In this document: piece by piece, positions 1 to 12,179 of the stretch
How positions within the stretch are numbered: position 1 is the stretch's first letter
Layout: each line of letters begins with the position of its first letter
Assembly (NCBI GenBank): GCA_036768485.1
Contig: JAVLUZ010000340.1
Span: 5,143,886 to 5,207,885 of the forward strand
DNA: 64,000 nt
Source of the DNA: Mermis nigrescens
Taxonomy: Eukaryota; Nematoda; Enoplea; Mermithida; Mermithidae
Direction: 5' to 3'
Notes under the pieces: model-generated
The model's input: the letters and a program-made list of their open reading frames with translations, nothing else
Told to the model about the DNA's origin: nothing
The model's database searches: none
Position numbers and translations under genes: made by a program

Positions 1-2362
1 CCAAGTACCTACGTTTTAAGGCAAAACAAATAAATGTATTAATTAAAATTATTTGTCTGCCGTGCTTTTTGAAAAATCATCTAAAATTAATGCACATAAA
101 TTTTACGAGTACCCCCAAAATGGCCTACATTTGACAATTCAACCACACATGGGCGTAAAGATCTGGACTGGAATCCTCCCAATAATCCAGCGGACCCAAA
201 AAAATCGATAGACCCCCAAAATTGAATTTTTGGTGCCATTTTTGGCAATTTTGCCCCATCTGACCACAAAGAATTCGGCTGCTGCTCATTTATGAATTCA
301 ACGCGCGTACCCCCATTGCCCTGAACTTGCATACAAAATATACGAATAAATGGCGCAGTAGTAAGTGTCAAAGAGAACCCAGTACCTTATCGATTTTAAG
401 CTCCTTAATTGTACTCGCAGAAATCCATTTTATTAGAGTCCAGGAGCTGGTTTCTAAATGAGGAGGCTTAGATAGCCCTGGGGCTAAGTCCGAAAATATA
501 GGGCTTACTATTCTAGCCCTAGTTTCTGAATGAAGGGGCTAGCTAGCTCGGGGCTAAGTGTCAAAAATTAGCACTTTTTTATTTAGTCCCTGGGCTAAAT
601 ATCTGTTGATTTTTAGCCCGTGTTTCTCAATGAGGGGGCTAACTTCTTCGAGCCTAAATATTAAAAGTTAGCCCCCTAAAATCAGGCCCTGGTGTTGACT
701 AGGGTTATCTTACTAATTGTGCGGTATTTCTCTAATATTAGAGGTCTTACAAGGTGGTTCTCCGCTTAGTTTATCGATGCCTTTTACCACAATTTCGAAG
801 TTTATGATGAATTTTTAGGTACGAATTTCAAATTCAGAAAACTACATTCAGTGAGATTTGTGACATTTTACCGTACTAAGATAATTTTTCTCACTGGTAA
901 GGGTACTTAATTGAATAAACTGATGGACTCCGTCACACTGAATTCCTATTCGACTGGAAGTTCATTTTTGCTATTGCCAAATGTTTAAAGAAACAAAAGG
1001 AAGGAATAATATCGAGAATTATTACAAAGACGACGTAGGACATATTTAAAAATATGGTAGATAGCTAAGTTCTGTGTTAAGCTGCCGAGGCTCCGTAGAC
1101 CGAAAACGCGATTTCAATGTCGGTCAAAGTTACAGAGAAAAAACGGTGATGCGTCTTGCAGTTCAGTGAGAAAGAGCGAAACCTATGCGTTTCATTAACC
1201 TCGTTCCTTACAGTCACCGATAGGTAACTATGGTTTTCAATCAAATAAAAGTTAGCCCTAGGGCTATTTTTTTAGCCAAGGGCTAGCTAGCCCCAGGGCT
1301 AACTTTCATTCAAAAACGGTGGCTAGGTTATCCCCAGGGCTGACTTAGCCCCGGGGATAGCTGACCCCTGGGCTAAAGTTAGCCACTTAATATTTAGCCC
1401 CTTCATTCAGAAACCGGCCCCAGTAGTGTCATAGCGAAGCACCAAAATATTATGATATCGAGTTTTTCAGATCAGACATGTGTTCACAGATATGACCAGG
1501 CATGCACGCCGGGGGTTGGATGGCAGACTCAGAGAATAGAAAAATGGGAAATTTTATAGAAAAAAGGTAAAATACATACTAAAATTTGATGAAAAATAAA
1601 AAGTCTGCCTGCACAGGTGCTTAAATTTGCAGAAACTTTGGATTAAGGTAGCTTTTATTTTATTTTATCATTGATACCAGTTTTCAAGGCCATTTTGTCT
1701 CAAAAAGTTCTCTCTCAGACCCATACATGCAAGGGCTCAAAATTTCGAGAGGGGGTCCGGCCGGACCATTTCTAGGGCGGGTGGGGAGGGGGGTAAATAT
1801 CCTCCAATTTTTGGTCAAAAACGACCAAAAAAAGCCTAAAAACGGCGAAAAATCGTAAGTTTTTCCAAAATCGAGGGGGTCAAAAATTTCCTGATTTTTG
1901 GGGGGGACGATTGACTCTGGGTGGGGCTCATACATGAACATAGAGGGTGAGGCGGTATTATCTTCCTGAGGGGACAGCCAGGCAGGTACTGTCCGGCGAT
2001 TTTGAGCTGATGGAACGTTTTTTGCATCAATTTTGAGGTCAAAAGCAGTAAAAACATCAAAAGTTTTCGGCGTTTCGCGCCAGATTAGTACATTTGTGTA
2101 CTTTTTACCCAAAAAACGCCCAAAATTGATACACTTTGTATTGTTTAGTGTTAAAAGTAATATTAATGCAGTCAAAATGGACTAAAAATGGTTTTAAAAT
2201 GGGATATCACCATGGAAAAAGATTTTATAGATTATTTTGACCATTTTGATTGTTAAAACAGCAAAAACGTTAAATTAACTAATTTTTCCGACTTTGAGGG
2301 GGAGGGACGTTCAAAATTATGTGGGAATCCCTGAATCCTCTGTTATGTACAGACCAATAAGA
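1..2362. other. Region downstream of exon 17: repeats only
   Basis: No exon recognised. It contains foldback element P (441-1423) and, from about 1500 to 2340, degenerate copies of dispersed repeats marked by lines such as GGGGAGGGGGGTAAAT and TTGGTCAAAAACGACC that recur at 3.3, 7.6, 37.8 and 53 kb. Confidence 0.6.
441..1423. repeat. Foldback transposable element P (inverted arms with TTAGCCCC arrays)
   Basis: Two inverted arms, about 441-690 and 1245-1423, carry repeated AGCCCCAGGGCTA-type units. The ends read CAGGAGCTGGTTTCT and, from the right, CTGGGGCCGGTTTCT. The flanks TTAGAGTC and TAGTGTCA could be a worn 8-bp duplication, which would suit a hAT-like element. There is no coding capacity inside. 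Confidence 0.65.
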
Positions 2363-2376
2363 TTAAGTATGCTTAC

Positions 2377-2805
2377 GGCTTATTTCCTCAGCAGCGGCGC
2401 GGTTGATCAACGGCATCGCCGTCGGCAGCGACGCCGCGGCTACGGTCGTTAGCGGCGGCGACGCTGACGATTTAAACGTCGTCGCTGTCATTCGCGACGA
2501 CGACGTCGATGACGTCATCGATGTAGTCGTTGATGACGTCACCAATGAGTCGGCGGCTGCTCTCGACGCGACTAAATTCGTCGACGAAGACGGTGACGCT
2601 GACGTCGTCTTATTGAATAGGTTCTCGGCGACGTTTTTCAATTCTTGAGCGCGCGAACTTTCGCGACTGACGTGCGGTGTCGTGCTTTCGTCGCTCGACG
2701 CTTCCGTTACCGTATTACTCGAATCGTGCACCGCGGCTGGCATCAACGAAGACGCGAGCGCGGCTGGCAAGTTGCGAAGGCGGCAAGCGGACACTTTGTC
2801 AGCGG
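2377..2805 (-). CDS. ARHGAP20-like: Exon 17: Ser/Thr-rich tail, last exon visible
   Basis: Starts after GATAATTACAG with CC, matching exon 16. It encodes ADKVSACRLRNLPAALASSL, a Ser/Thr/Glu stretch, SRAQELKNVAENLFNKTTSA, then a long Thr/Ser run (SLVTSSTTTSMTSSTSSS) and INRAAAEEIS. The end is undecided. A good donor AGCC|GTAAGC lies at 2377; if it is unused, the frame closes four codons later at a TAA (2363-2365), making this the terminal exon. I saw no clear AATAAA-type signal just downstream. Shadow frames on the plus strand exist only because of the repetitive GTC/GAC codons. Confidence 0.8.
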
Positions 2806-4278
2806 CTGTAATTATCCACAAATTATATGTAAGTATCCTAGGCACGTAGTTTTATGACGATGGCCAGACATGCACAGCATGGGAATTCTGGGGGGTAAGA
2901 GGGAGGGTCGAAATATTAGAGTGCCTTTTTCGGGCTTAAAATTGGTGTGTACGCATCAAAAACACTTTTTCGACGTTTCCGACGATGCCTTATCTCTCTA
3001 AAGCATAAAAAATTAGAAAATTTGGGAAAAAAACAAAAAAGTCGAATACATTGAATAAAATATAGTCAAAACATAATATATATTGCGAAGCGCCGAAAAT
3101 TTGACATTTATGAGCAAATAGATAGCTACGCTTTAAAGAGCACCATTTCTACGAAGTTCAGGGAATTTTTGGAAACTTCCGAAAAATCGAGAATTCTGGG
3201 AGGGGGAAAGTCGGGTCCAGCTTTTTTGGACCTGGACCCAACTTTCTTGATATTTTGGACCTGGCACACCATACATGTAACGGCTAGAAATTTGAGGGAG
3301 GTCCAGCCTTTTTTAGGAGGAGAGGGGTAAATGACCTCCGAATTTTTGGCCACAAACGGCCAACAAACGACAAAAACGGCCAAAAAACTAACGGGAGGGG
3401 GAGGGTCAATGGCTTCGGGGGAAGGGATGGGAGACATCCGACTTTAGGTGGGGGATCTCTTCATCCACCCTATTACATGTATGAGGTACACTCCTATAAC
3501 CCCTTTAATTTTAAAAAATGCCCTCTTTACGCTTAAAAACGATGGGTATGTAAACATCAGAAACACTTAAAAGAACAAATGGAAAAATATTAGGGTAAAC
3601 TGAAGAAAATTTAGTCAAACAGGCGCCAAGCGCCGAAAATTTCGACACTTTAGAGCCAAAATATAGCAAAAAACGCTAAAGAAAGCACATTTTCTGATAT
3701 TTTTTCGGAAATGGTTTTTTTTTGTATTTGGCAAAGATTTCGCCGATGTACAAAGACTTTTTGGGACCGTCTTTGTACATATACAATGATTTTTGGGAAG
3801 ACAAGAATTGTAAAAAGGTGTAAAATTCCAGAAATTTCGGCGCTTCGCGCCGAAAGGAGTAATTGTCTGTCTTTATATATTTTTATAACGGCAGCATTCG
3901 CCTTATGGATGGAAAAATGTCAAATTTTTAGCTAAAATACGCTACAAAAGGTCGAAAAACCTTGTTTTACCATACTAAAATCGCTACTGTCCGCTATAAT
4001 AAAGCACAAAAATTTGCGTGCACAAAATGTAATAAGGGACCTCGTACACAAAAAACACTGGCAAACCGCCTTCCCAAGAACACATATGCTTCCCACCCAA
4101 AGTCGTTCGTCCTCCTTACACCCCAAAGTCAGAATTTTTTACCCGTCCCCCGATGTTTGGCCCCCAACAAACAAAAAAACAAAAAATGTTTTCGCAATGT
4201 TTAGCTTTATCATTTTCGACACCTCCAGACCCCAGAATTTCGGTGTTCTCGCCCACGTAAGTTCGTGTTGAAACTTAC
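2806..4278 (-). other. Intron 16: dispersed repeat and family A copy
   Basis: Filled by a dispersed-repeat copy (about 2866-3480, starting near ACATGCACAGCATGGGAATT) and a diverged family A element (3712-4060). No exon seen. Confidence 0.6.
3712..4060 (+). mobile_element. hAT-like MITE family A, diverged copy
   Basis: Same order of landmarks as the full copies: TTTGTATTTGGCAAAGATTT, paired TGTACAAAGAC motifs, GGCGCTTCGCGCCG hairpin, ending ACAAAAAACACTG. The left terminus is degenerate and no duplication was found. Confidence 0.65.
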
Positions 4279-4447
4279 GGACATTAGCAGAGACGTTCAC
4301 CGGCGTTAAAAGCCTCGCTCGAGCGGCTGCCAATGCATCGAAGTCACGTCGCTGGCGCAAAGAAAAAATTTCGGTCGTTGCCGCCGACATAATCGTAGAC
4401 GATTTCGCGTTGCCGGATTTGAGCGACTTCTTTAACATTGGATCCTG
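4279..4447 (-). CDS. ARHGAP20-like: Exon 16: basic tail segment
   Basis: A 169-nt exon after TCATTTTCGCCAG, or three bases later because of a tandem CAGCAG acceptor (start 4447 or 4444, a one-Gln difference). It ends at GTCC|GTAAGT, a perfect donor. It encodes DPMLKKSLKSGNAKSSTIMS, then AATTEIFSLRQRRDFDALAA, ARARLLTPVNVSANV. The basic L-K-K-S-L-K-S-G run and the Arg/Ala-rich helix are conspicuous, but no domain is assigned. It leaves one base (C), which pairs with CC of exon 17 to give Pro. Confidence 0.8.
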
Positions 4448-7400
4448 CTGGCGAAAATGACGACGACGGCATATAAGATGTAATATAATCAACATAGGTA
4501 CTACCAGACCCGTGGCCAACGGGGAGGGGGCAGCTGCCTACCCCCCGCCGAAAGGAAAATTTTTTTGTTTCTCACAAGGGTCCTCCGAAGGAAACAATGA
4601 AAAATTCTCGTTAGCGCTTTTAAAAGACCACCAAAAAAGGTTATTTGCGTACTTTTAAGCTGGTAAACGCAATTGTTTCTGTACAGTTTTGTCTTGTATA
4701 TCGCTCAAATTTGAGCTAGACATGAAAAACATGTCAAATTTTACTAGCGCTCCACGTCGCTTAATTAATTAATTTTCCGGTCGTTTTTCTTTGCAGAGCA
4801 CAAAGCTGAGTACAAAGACAAGGAGCTAAGAAATTTTTATGGACTGGATGGTGAGGAATCAGATGCGCAGATAGTTTAAGCGACAGACTTTTGTATAAGA
4901 GTATGAAATAACATGATAAATGTTTTAGAATTTCTTTATAATGACGCAGAGCTCGTTCAGAAAAGCTCAAAACTGCCTTTATTTTTGAGTATCACCTAAT
5001 CGTTCTAGAGATATCTGACTTTCTAAATTTTTGGCCCCCCAAATGAAATCCTGGCTACGGGCCTGGGTACTAACTATATTTAACATAATACAGTATTATA
5101 CATAATAAATTGTATATAAATAAATAAATGTATATATAATAGGTTTACAAAACACAGTCGAACTCGGGTAATGCACACCCCTTTGGAACAAAGGCCAAAC
5201 GTGTGCATTATCCGAGTGTGCGCATTAAGCAAAGTGTCAAATTATCTAAAAATTTCACATTAAGTGAAGAGAAATCTATTATTGCTCCAATACAATGACG
5301 GAAGGAATACAAAGAGGACGAATGCTGTATTCTTGCCTTGCATGTTGCTGTAGAATAAAGTTAATTTTAACAATTCATGCTTTTGTTCAGTATAAGTGAC
5401 ATGGTGTGCAGTAAATATCAGTAATCCACATGTGCATCATCCGAGGTTTGCACTAAGCGCGTGCACTTACACACTGAATTTCATATGCGTATGTCAGCCG
5501 TGTGCATTACGCATTATCCGAGTTTGCAATAAGCGAAGTGTCTTACCGAGTTAATACACCGTTTTTGCCGAGACCATGTGTGTGTTGGTGTGCACTAAGC
5601 AGAAAAGTTCATTATCCGAATTGTTATATAACATAACTACCGAACATACACAGCATGGGAATTCCAGAAGGTGAAGCCAAGGTTTTTGTATTCGGCAGAC
5701 ATACATGGGCAAGGTATAGTTGGTCGGTGGGGGAGGGTGAAATCCGGGAATGGTCATATAGTAGATTGTGGTCATTGATTAATAGTTGTGTTGGAAAACA
5801 AATCCTACTTTCTGCAGAAATGAATCCTGAAAATGTAAATCTTACGGCACTACAATATGGTACCATTACATGTTACTGAGGTAAACTGGGTTTCTTGACC
5901 CTTATTAGCAAAGTTTAGCCAATTTATGCTTTCTGACGATGAAAAATATAAAAATATATCAACATGTCGCGAAACGCCGGAAAACCGTTTTCAGGAGGAA
6001 GTTTTGGCCTTTTTAATGCAATAATCTCACAAATTGTCTTGCCGCACCTTTCGTTTTCTTCAAACCGCCTGACAGTACCTGATTTCCCAAAATCTTAGGT
6101 AGGTGTAATCCCTCTCTGACCCCCTTATGCCCACGTGTGTCGGGAAGGTTTATGTACAAAGACTTTTCGGTACCGTCTTCGTACACGTACATACAAAGAT
6201 TTTTTTAATGTACAAAGGCCTAAAATTCTCAAAACTTTTCGGCACCGCCAAAATGAGGAATTACCTGTTCTATATTATGTATGTCTTTATAATGGCGTAA
6301 ATTGAGTCGAAACAAGTAGAAACGACACATTTTTCAGCGTTTCGAGTCGTTTTGAGGAAAATTTAATATGTGTTGTCGTTAGAAAACAAGAAAAGTTGGC
6401 TGAACTGCAATAGCTCAACCCGAAAAGCCCAAGTCAACTACTCGGAAAGCGTTACGTTACGATATTATAGCACTCCAAAATTTATATGCACAAAATGCAC
6501 AAAGATTTTTAGGGACCATCTTTGTACATGTACATAGATACAAAGGGATTTGAACAAAAAACAGAGTGGAATCAAAAATTTTTTTCTACAGCGCCCCTGT
6601 TGGGCTCAAAAATGACGGGTACGAGTCAAAAACACCAATTTTAGCGCTTCTAACGATACTCTTCCTCTCTGGAACATAAAATGTAAAAAACATCAAAAAA
6701 CATGAAAAATGGAGTGAATCGAACAAATTATAGTCAAAAAGGAGTATATGGCGCGAAGCGTCAAAAACTGGTCACTTTTGAGCCAAAAGATCACTAAAAA
6801 CGCTTAAAATAGCACATTTTCGATGACTTTTTTTTGGAAAATAAAAATTCTGACGCGGGTGTGGGGGTTCGGGATCTACTCAACCGTTCAGAATGGAAAA
6901 ATAAGGAATTTTTTGGCGGAAATGAGGCAAAATGTGAGTCAAACATGGATGAAAATTGAAAATTTTCAGCCAATAAGTTCGGAGTTGACCAGAAACTGTG
7001 GATTAACATAGTTTTATGCTATTTTATCATTTATGTCAGTTTTCGAGGTTAATTTGTCTTGTAAAAGCCATCTATATGAGCGCCCCCATCCAGACTCCGT
7101 GGTTCCCGAATTGTTGAGAAAACTCCAGAATTACAATGCACAGATTAAACTTAAGCAGGATGAAACTTGCGCTTTTAGGCAATTTTTAGATGCTTTCTTG
7201 GCCAGAGTAATATAATTTATCCAACAAAAATGGTCAACTACCCCTCCCACTATTCGGAGCCTTTATACTTATATACATACATACACACATACGATGAAGG
7301 ACATATGTAAATATGTAATATAATCATAGACGTAACGGCTCGAAATTACGAAAGAGGAGCATACGTGGGCAGCACCAAGATTCTAGGGAGCATTAAAAAC

Positions 7401-7796
7401 GGTGGAATGACGAAAAAACACCATCTTTCAACGTTTCTCATCGAACACTATCCATTGACATCAAAAAATTGCGAAAAAAAAACAAAAAAATTTTCAAAAA
7501 TTAAATTCTGGGGGTTATTTTGGTTTCTCGGGGGTGCACAACCCCAAATCCCCCACACCCAGGTGTGGTGGGGAGGTACCCGACCATTTAAAGGAGATAG
7601 AGCGGGTGAATGACCTCTAATTTTTGATCCAAAAAAGCACATAAAAAGGGCTAAAAAACGTAAATTTCCACCGAAAATTGGGGGAGGGCAGGTCGAAAAT
7701 TTTTCGGCTTTGGGCGTGGAGAATCGGGGGACGACCAACTTTGGATGGAGGATCCCCATCTCCCTTGTTACATGTATGAATATAAAACAATACCAC
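4448..7796 (-). other. Intron 15: repeats
   Basis: Contains a degenerate family with ACAAGGGTCC..CGAAGGAAACAATG and the ending AAATCCTGGCTACGGGCC (about 4540-5065), a pogo/Tigger-like stretch (5156-5620), a worn family A copy (about 6145-6550) and dispersed-repeat copies (about 6590-7080 and 7340-7770). No exon seen. Confidence 0.55.
5156..5620. repeat. Possible pogo/Tigger-like MITE remnant
   Basis: Begins CAGTCGAACTCGGGTAATGC and repeats motifs such as ATTATCCGAGT and GCACTAAGC in both orientations. CAGTCGAACTC-type ends are common in pogo/Tigger elements. The right boundary is unclear. Confidence 0.4.
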
Positions 7797-8057
7797 TGGT
7801 GAGGCTGCCAACGTTTTTGAACTTGGTAGAGGCGCCGACGACGTCAAGGACGATTTTTGGGTGGCTGGCGTTGAATATTTGCCCACAACATTAAATTCGC
7901 CGCCACTGCTGCCGCTATCCTCGCCGCTACCGTTGTCGTTGCAGCGCACGAGAACCGGCTGAGCTTGAAACACGTTTGCAACGGCTTCGACAGCAACGCC
8001 AGCGCCATTGGACAATAGATTAGCGTCCCTTAGTTTCGCGTCTAAAGGCGTCAGGGC
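7797..8057 (-). CDS. ARHGAP20-like: Exon 15: low-complexity tail
   Basis: Begins after ATAAGTTTTTTAG in phase 0, matching exon 14. It encodes ALTPLDAKLRDANLLSNGAG, then VAVEAVANVFQAQPVLVRCN, a Gly/Ser/Asn run and KSSLTSSAPLPSSKTLAASP. The donor is ambiguous between CCA|GTGGTA (end 7797, 261 nt) and GTG|GTATTG (end 7794, 264 nt); both are phase 0 and differ by one Val. No domain is recognised. Confidence 0.78.
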
Positions 8058-9392
8058 CTAAAAAACTTATTAAAAGAAGAAAAACGCTAAAATTAAAAAA
8101 ACACTCTAACAAAAAATTAAATAAATTATGTTATAAACCCTCTGAGCATTTTGCTCCATTCTTTACGACATTTCATTCAATATTCGTTCCAGCGAAAACT
8201 ACTCAAATAGAACGCGTTCATTTCGAACAAATGCAACCAGTGGCGGATTGCTAAAAGGGCGTTAACCCAACTTTTATAAAAACAATCAAAAACAGGTACA
8301 AAAATTTGCCCTACACGTGCGAACGAGCGTTTTTTCGACGTTTTACATTGTATTTATTTAAAATCACATTTGACTTAACATTTTTTCGAAAAATTTTGGA
8401 ATTTTCGACGATTCTATGCGAAGAAATCATTAAATTTCTCTGACTTTAGCGAAAGTCCGGCGTTAAGCGTCAAAAAATTCATGAAATTTAGGCTGAAGTC
8501 TGAAGTTCTTTCAGAAGCTTAATTTACTGCTCGTTGTAGCATTTGACGCCTAACGTCGAAAATTTTTTAGAAGTTGTGCTCGAAAATATGAGATCCCTCA
8601 TTCCCGGTTACATGTCAGATTTGAGCATACTCAACGCACATTCGTCATTAAATTACGCATAAATCTCTAAATATAGGAACATCCCATTCAATAAGTTTTT
8701 AACCCCCCCGAATTAGCGAGTTTCCAAAAAAGTCGTCAAAAACGTCCTGGTTTAACCGCTTTGACCATCGTTAAATTCAAAAATGTCATTTTTCGGGCGC
8801 CTCGCGCCATTTTGACTATATTTTGTTAAATTTTATCGAAGTTTTCTTGAAAATATTTCGATTTTATCGCCTAGGAAGGAAAAGCATCGTCAGAACATAA
8901 AAAAGGAATTTTGGACGAGTATACGTCGCTTGTAAGCCTAAAAAGGCTTCAAAAAAATTTCTTTGATTTCCCCAATAGAATCATATCCGCATTGATCTCG
9001 CCCGTAACGATACAGCATAGTAATTGCTGAAAAGTCAATTCAGGAAAAAAGACTTTGCGCCGATTCCACGAAATTCATGTGCTAAAAATGCACATGCACA
9101 GTCGATCTCGGATGTAAGACACCCTCTCAGGACCTGGTCGAAATGCGTCTTATAACCGATGTGCCTTATATTATATAGGTAATTGAGAAGAAACGTTTCA
9201 GATAAAGATTTAACTGAAAATAATCCATTATCCAAGCTTTCTTCATTGATTTTTACGCTTAAGTCAGATAAAAATTCATTGCTTTAATCTCTATATTCTT
9301 AAATAAAAAAATCGAAGGTCTTATATCCGTGTAACATCTTGCTTTATACTGGTCAACTGAATCTTATATGTAGTATAATAGCCGAGTAACTA

Positions 9393-9629
9393 TAGTCTGT
9401 TTCACGAAACCTTGTGCGTGGACGGCGATTCTTGAGTCGATGTAAATCGACTATAAAAGCAGTCTAAACTGAAGCAAGAAAAGCGATACTGTGCTTATAA
9501 ATCGATAGGATTCTGAAGTTTTACTGTGCAAAATTGCATTACAGTAAGCTGCCTAGAGACCACTTTTGTAACTGCTCGTTAGATTGCTAAAAACTGATTT
9601 CCATGCACAAGGTTTCGTAAAATAGACTA
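9393..9629. mobile_element. TA-flanked MITE E
   Basis: Terminal inverted repeats of about 30 bp: left TAGTCTGTTTCACGAAACCT, right (reverse complement) TAGTCTATTTTACGAAACCT. TA dinucleotides flank both ends (391-392 and 630-631 of the 9-kb block). A TA duplication suits Tc1/mariner-like MITEs. A half copy of similar sequence lies at about 14560. Confidence 0.6.
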
Positions 9630-9689
9630 TAATAGGCGAGTTTTGATATATCCTGATAAAGTGGAAAAGTATATGTCTAGGGTGTTTAA

Positions 9690-10855
9690 TAGGGATGCAG
9701 CAGGTGCACATTTTTTGGAATAGCGGGTGCGGGTACCGAAATTTTGCTTTAGCGGGTGCGGGTGTCGCACCTTAAAAATAGCGGGTACGGGTGGCGGGTT
9801 TAGCAGTGAGATATAGCATAATATAAATAGGGCTAAAAATGCTCCATTTTCTTGTCCGCTTAATGCAGTTATTTACTGTGTGCAAAATTCATATTAATCT
9901 TCAAGCTGATTGTCTTTTTCTTTGCAGACTACTCTCTCAATGAATTAAATTTGCAAACTAAAGATAAGTAAATTGTCAATGATTGAACCATTGACCAATA
10001 TGAGTAATATATTTGCACTTTGCAGAATACAATGTTTAGACACTTGTTGTTGTCATTCTCTTCTTAAAAAGGGTCTGCGACGTTTTCGCGCCAGCAACTT
10101 AAAAAATATTCTAACTACATTAATTTTGAAGCAATATTTAAGTAAATTATATATTCAGAATCGACGAGTATTCATTTGTGTGCGACTGAAAAACTGTAGA
10201 AAATCCAGTGTATTTTTAGATGCGTTTAATTATCTCATTAAAGTCAAAGATATTCTAAAAGTAATTTGTACCATCACGTAGAGAATTGAATGAGCTTTCA
10301 GAATCTGTATTATACTTTAATCATAAATTGAATGTAAATAATTAATAATATTACAGCGAGTATAGCGCCAAAACGGCAGTGCCAAAACGTCCTACTTCGT
10401 CTTAAAAAAGCAATGTACAATACATTGCTGCATAATATCTCTACTCACGCTAGAGTGGTTGAACTGATGCATGTAAAGACTGGCACCTAGACCCTTCTCT
10501 TTTTTAAAAAGCATAATTCGCATAATTGGAATTAACCATAAGAGAGCTTGAACATGTATCTGCAGTTCAGAGGGTACCTAAAAATATGACTCATTACAAG
10601 TAGATGTTCGCTTTTCCAATTTGTACTGGTACGTTAGAACACACTGTTATACATTTTGGTTTTTTCATTAACGTGCCACTGCTACAGAATCGTTTTGTCT
10701 TTTCGTAAATTCTAATTATTATTATCCGCCACTCGCTGTTTTATCATAATATTTTTAGCGGGTGCGGGTGCGGGCAGAAAAATTTCGGAATAGCTGGGTG
10801 CGGGTAACAAAAAAGAAGCGGGTAATAGCGGGTGCGGGTATCCGCTGCATCCTTA
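9690..10855. mobile_element. hAT-like nonautonomous element J with GCGGGT arrays
   Basis: Perfect 8-bp TSD GTGTTTAA at 9682-9689 and 10856-10863. The termini are TAGGGATGCAGC and GCTGCATCCTTA. Both ends carry inverted arrays of about 6-bp units (AGCGGGTGCGGGTGCGGGT-like). The interior (about 1 kb) is AT-rich and has an open stretch of 102 codons at 9973-10281 that shows no recognisable transposase. TAGGGATG-like ends plus an 8-bp TSD fit the Ac-like branch of hAT. Confidence 0.8.
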
Positions 10856-11417
10856 GTGTTTAATAATTAGGTTCACAGTTTTCCGAGGTCGAAAGTTCAG
10901 GGGGGAATCCCAGAAGATAGGACCACTAAATTTAACGTCTAGCCTTTTTTGCAGGCCAAATATGGAAAATGGCTAAAACATCCTATACACATAGCATGTT
11001 TTAATGAGAAAAACTGCATTTTTAACTACTTTTTGTCCCATTCTGACTAGTTTCGTCACTCTAGTAAGTAAAAATATAATAATTCATCGGAAATTTTGAC
11101 TTTTCAGATCATTTTAAGTTCATTCTAGGTATTTCATGGGTAAACAAAACAGAACTGTACTAGTCGGCGCGAAGCGCCGAAAAAATATTATACCTTCGCT
11201 GCTTTTGTACCAAAAAATCATGCAGAAAATGTATGATAGCTCAAAATCGTCCGACAGTGATTCATGTCTCGGACCCTGAGGTGGGGGTAATACCTCCCCC
11301 ACCCCTATGGGAATGTGTAGTTGGGTTTGATCTGATTGGAAAAAAAGGGAAAATTAAATCGAATTGAATTAAAAACTAAAAAATTGAATAATAAAATCAG
11401 TAAAGAAGAAAATTTAC

Positions 11418-11811
11418 TTGCGGTGGCGAAGGCGCCTGGGTCTTTTTACGCCTCGCCGGTCGCTGCGGCGCTCCGTCATCGCCGTAGCACAATAACGTCA
11501 GCGATTCGAGCGTCGGCTCAACGCGGCAAGACGACGGCGACTGCTGCAGTTCGGCGGCGGCGCGAACTTGCGTCGGCGACGGTTTGGTTTTTTGGCGAAA
11601 AGCGTGACGTCTGTCAACCGTGCACTTGCCGCCGACGGCAGACGTCGCCGCTGCCGTCACCTCTGCCGACGTCACAACGTCAGCGTCAGACGCCAACGAA
11701 ATCAAATGATTGCCGCTTTCAGACCGAATCAGGGTAGTCGTAGCGTTCGGCGTCGCCGACGGCGGCGGCATTTGAACGCCGGCCGTTTTCGACGGATAAT
11801 GGCGAGCGCGT
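11418..11811 (-). CDS. ARHGAP20-like: Exon 14: low-complexity tail
   Basis: A 394-nt exon (1 + 393) between TATAATTGACAG and CCGCAA|GTAAAT. It encodes ARHYPSKTAGVQMPPPSATP, then Thr/Ser/Ala-rich sequence (SGNHLISLASDADVVTSAEV) and a Gln/Ser/Pro/Arg-rich part. No domain is recognised. The first base A joins AG of exon 13 to give Arg. Base composition (CpG-rich, GTCGTC-like runs) matches the other tail exons and differs from the surrounding intron, which supports coding status. Confidence 0.8.
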
Positions 11812-12179
11812 CTGTCAATTATAAATCAAAATGATTACTGAATAGTAAAGTTAAAACGAATGAAAAATGAATTGTACTGAACCTAAACATTAAACTTTAA
11901 TTTTTGTAAGAATGTGAATCGAATCAACCATAATTCACATATACGAATTCGAATCAGAATCCGATAATTGTAAAATATTCCGAATCCGATTAGAATTTTA
12001 GATAAGCTAAACCGACTTGTTTTTTACGTTTATTTAGTGTAGAACTTTAGGCGAAAGGGCTTGAACAGTTATATTTACGGACGTAGATAAATATTACCTT
12101 GAGGGTATCATAGGTAGCGCGTTAGCGCGTAACTATAATATACTTGGGTATCCCTAATACCTGTGCACCCCCGCCTACA

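Larger units (their letters stand above)
8058..11417 (-). other. Intron 14: repeats
   Basis: Contains a degenerate family B copy (8238-8600), a reversed dispersed-repeat copy (about 8690-8940), MITE E, element J (9690-10855) and a short stretch with the CGGCGCGAAGCGCCG hairpin at about 11165. No exon seen. Confidence 0.55.

Noticed and set aside
1684..2175. Minus-strand frame of 163 codons
   Set aside because: Lies in a dispersed repeat that recurs at 3.3, 7.6, 37.8 and 53 kb with broken frames; no domain recognised.
9973..10281. Open frame of 102 codons inside element J
   Set aside because: No hAT transposase or zinc-finger motif; the interior of the other elements of this type is non-coding.
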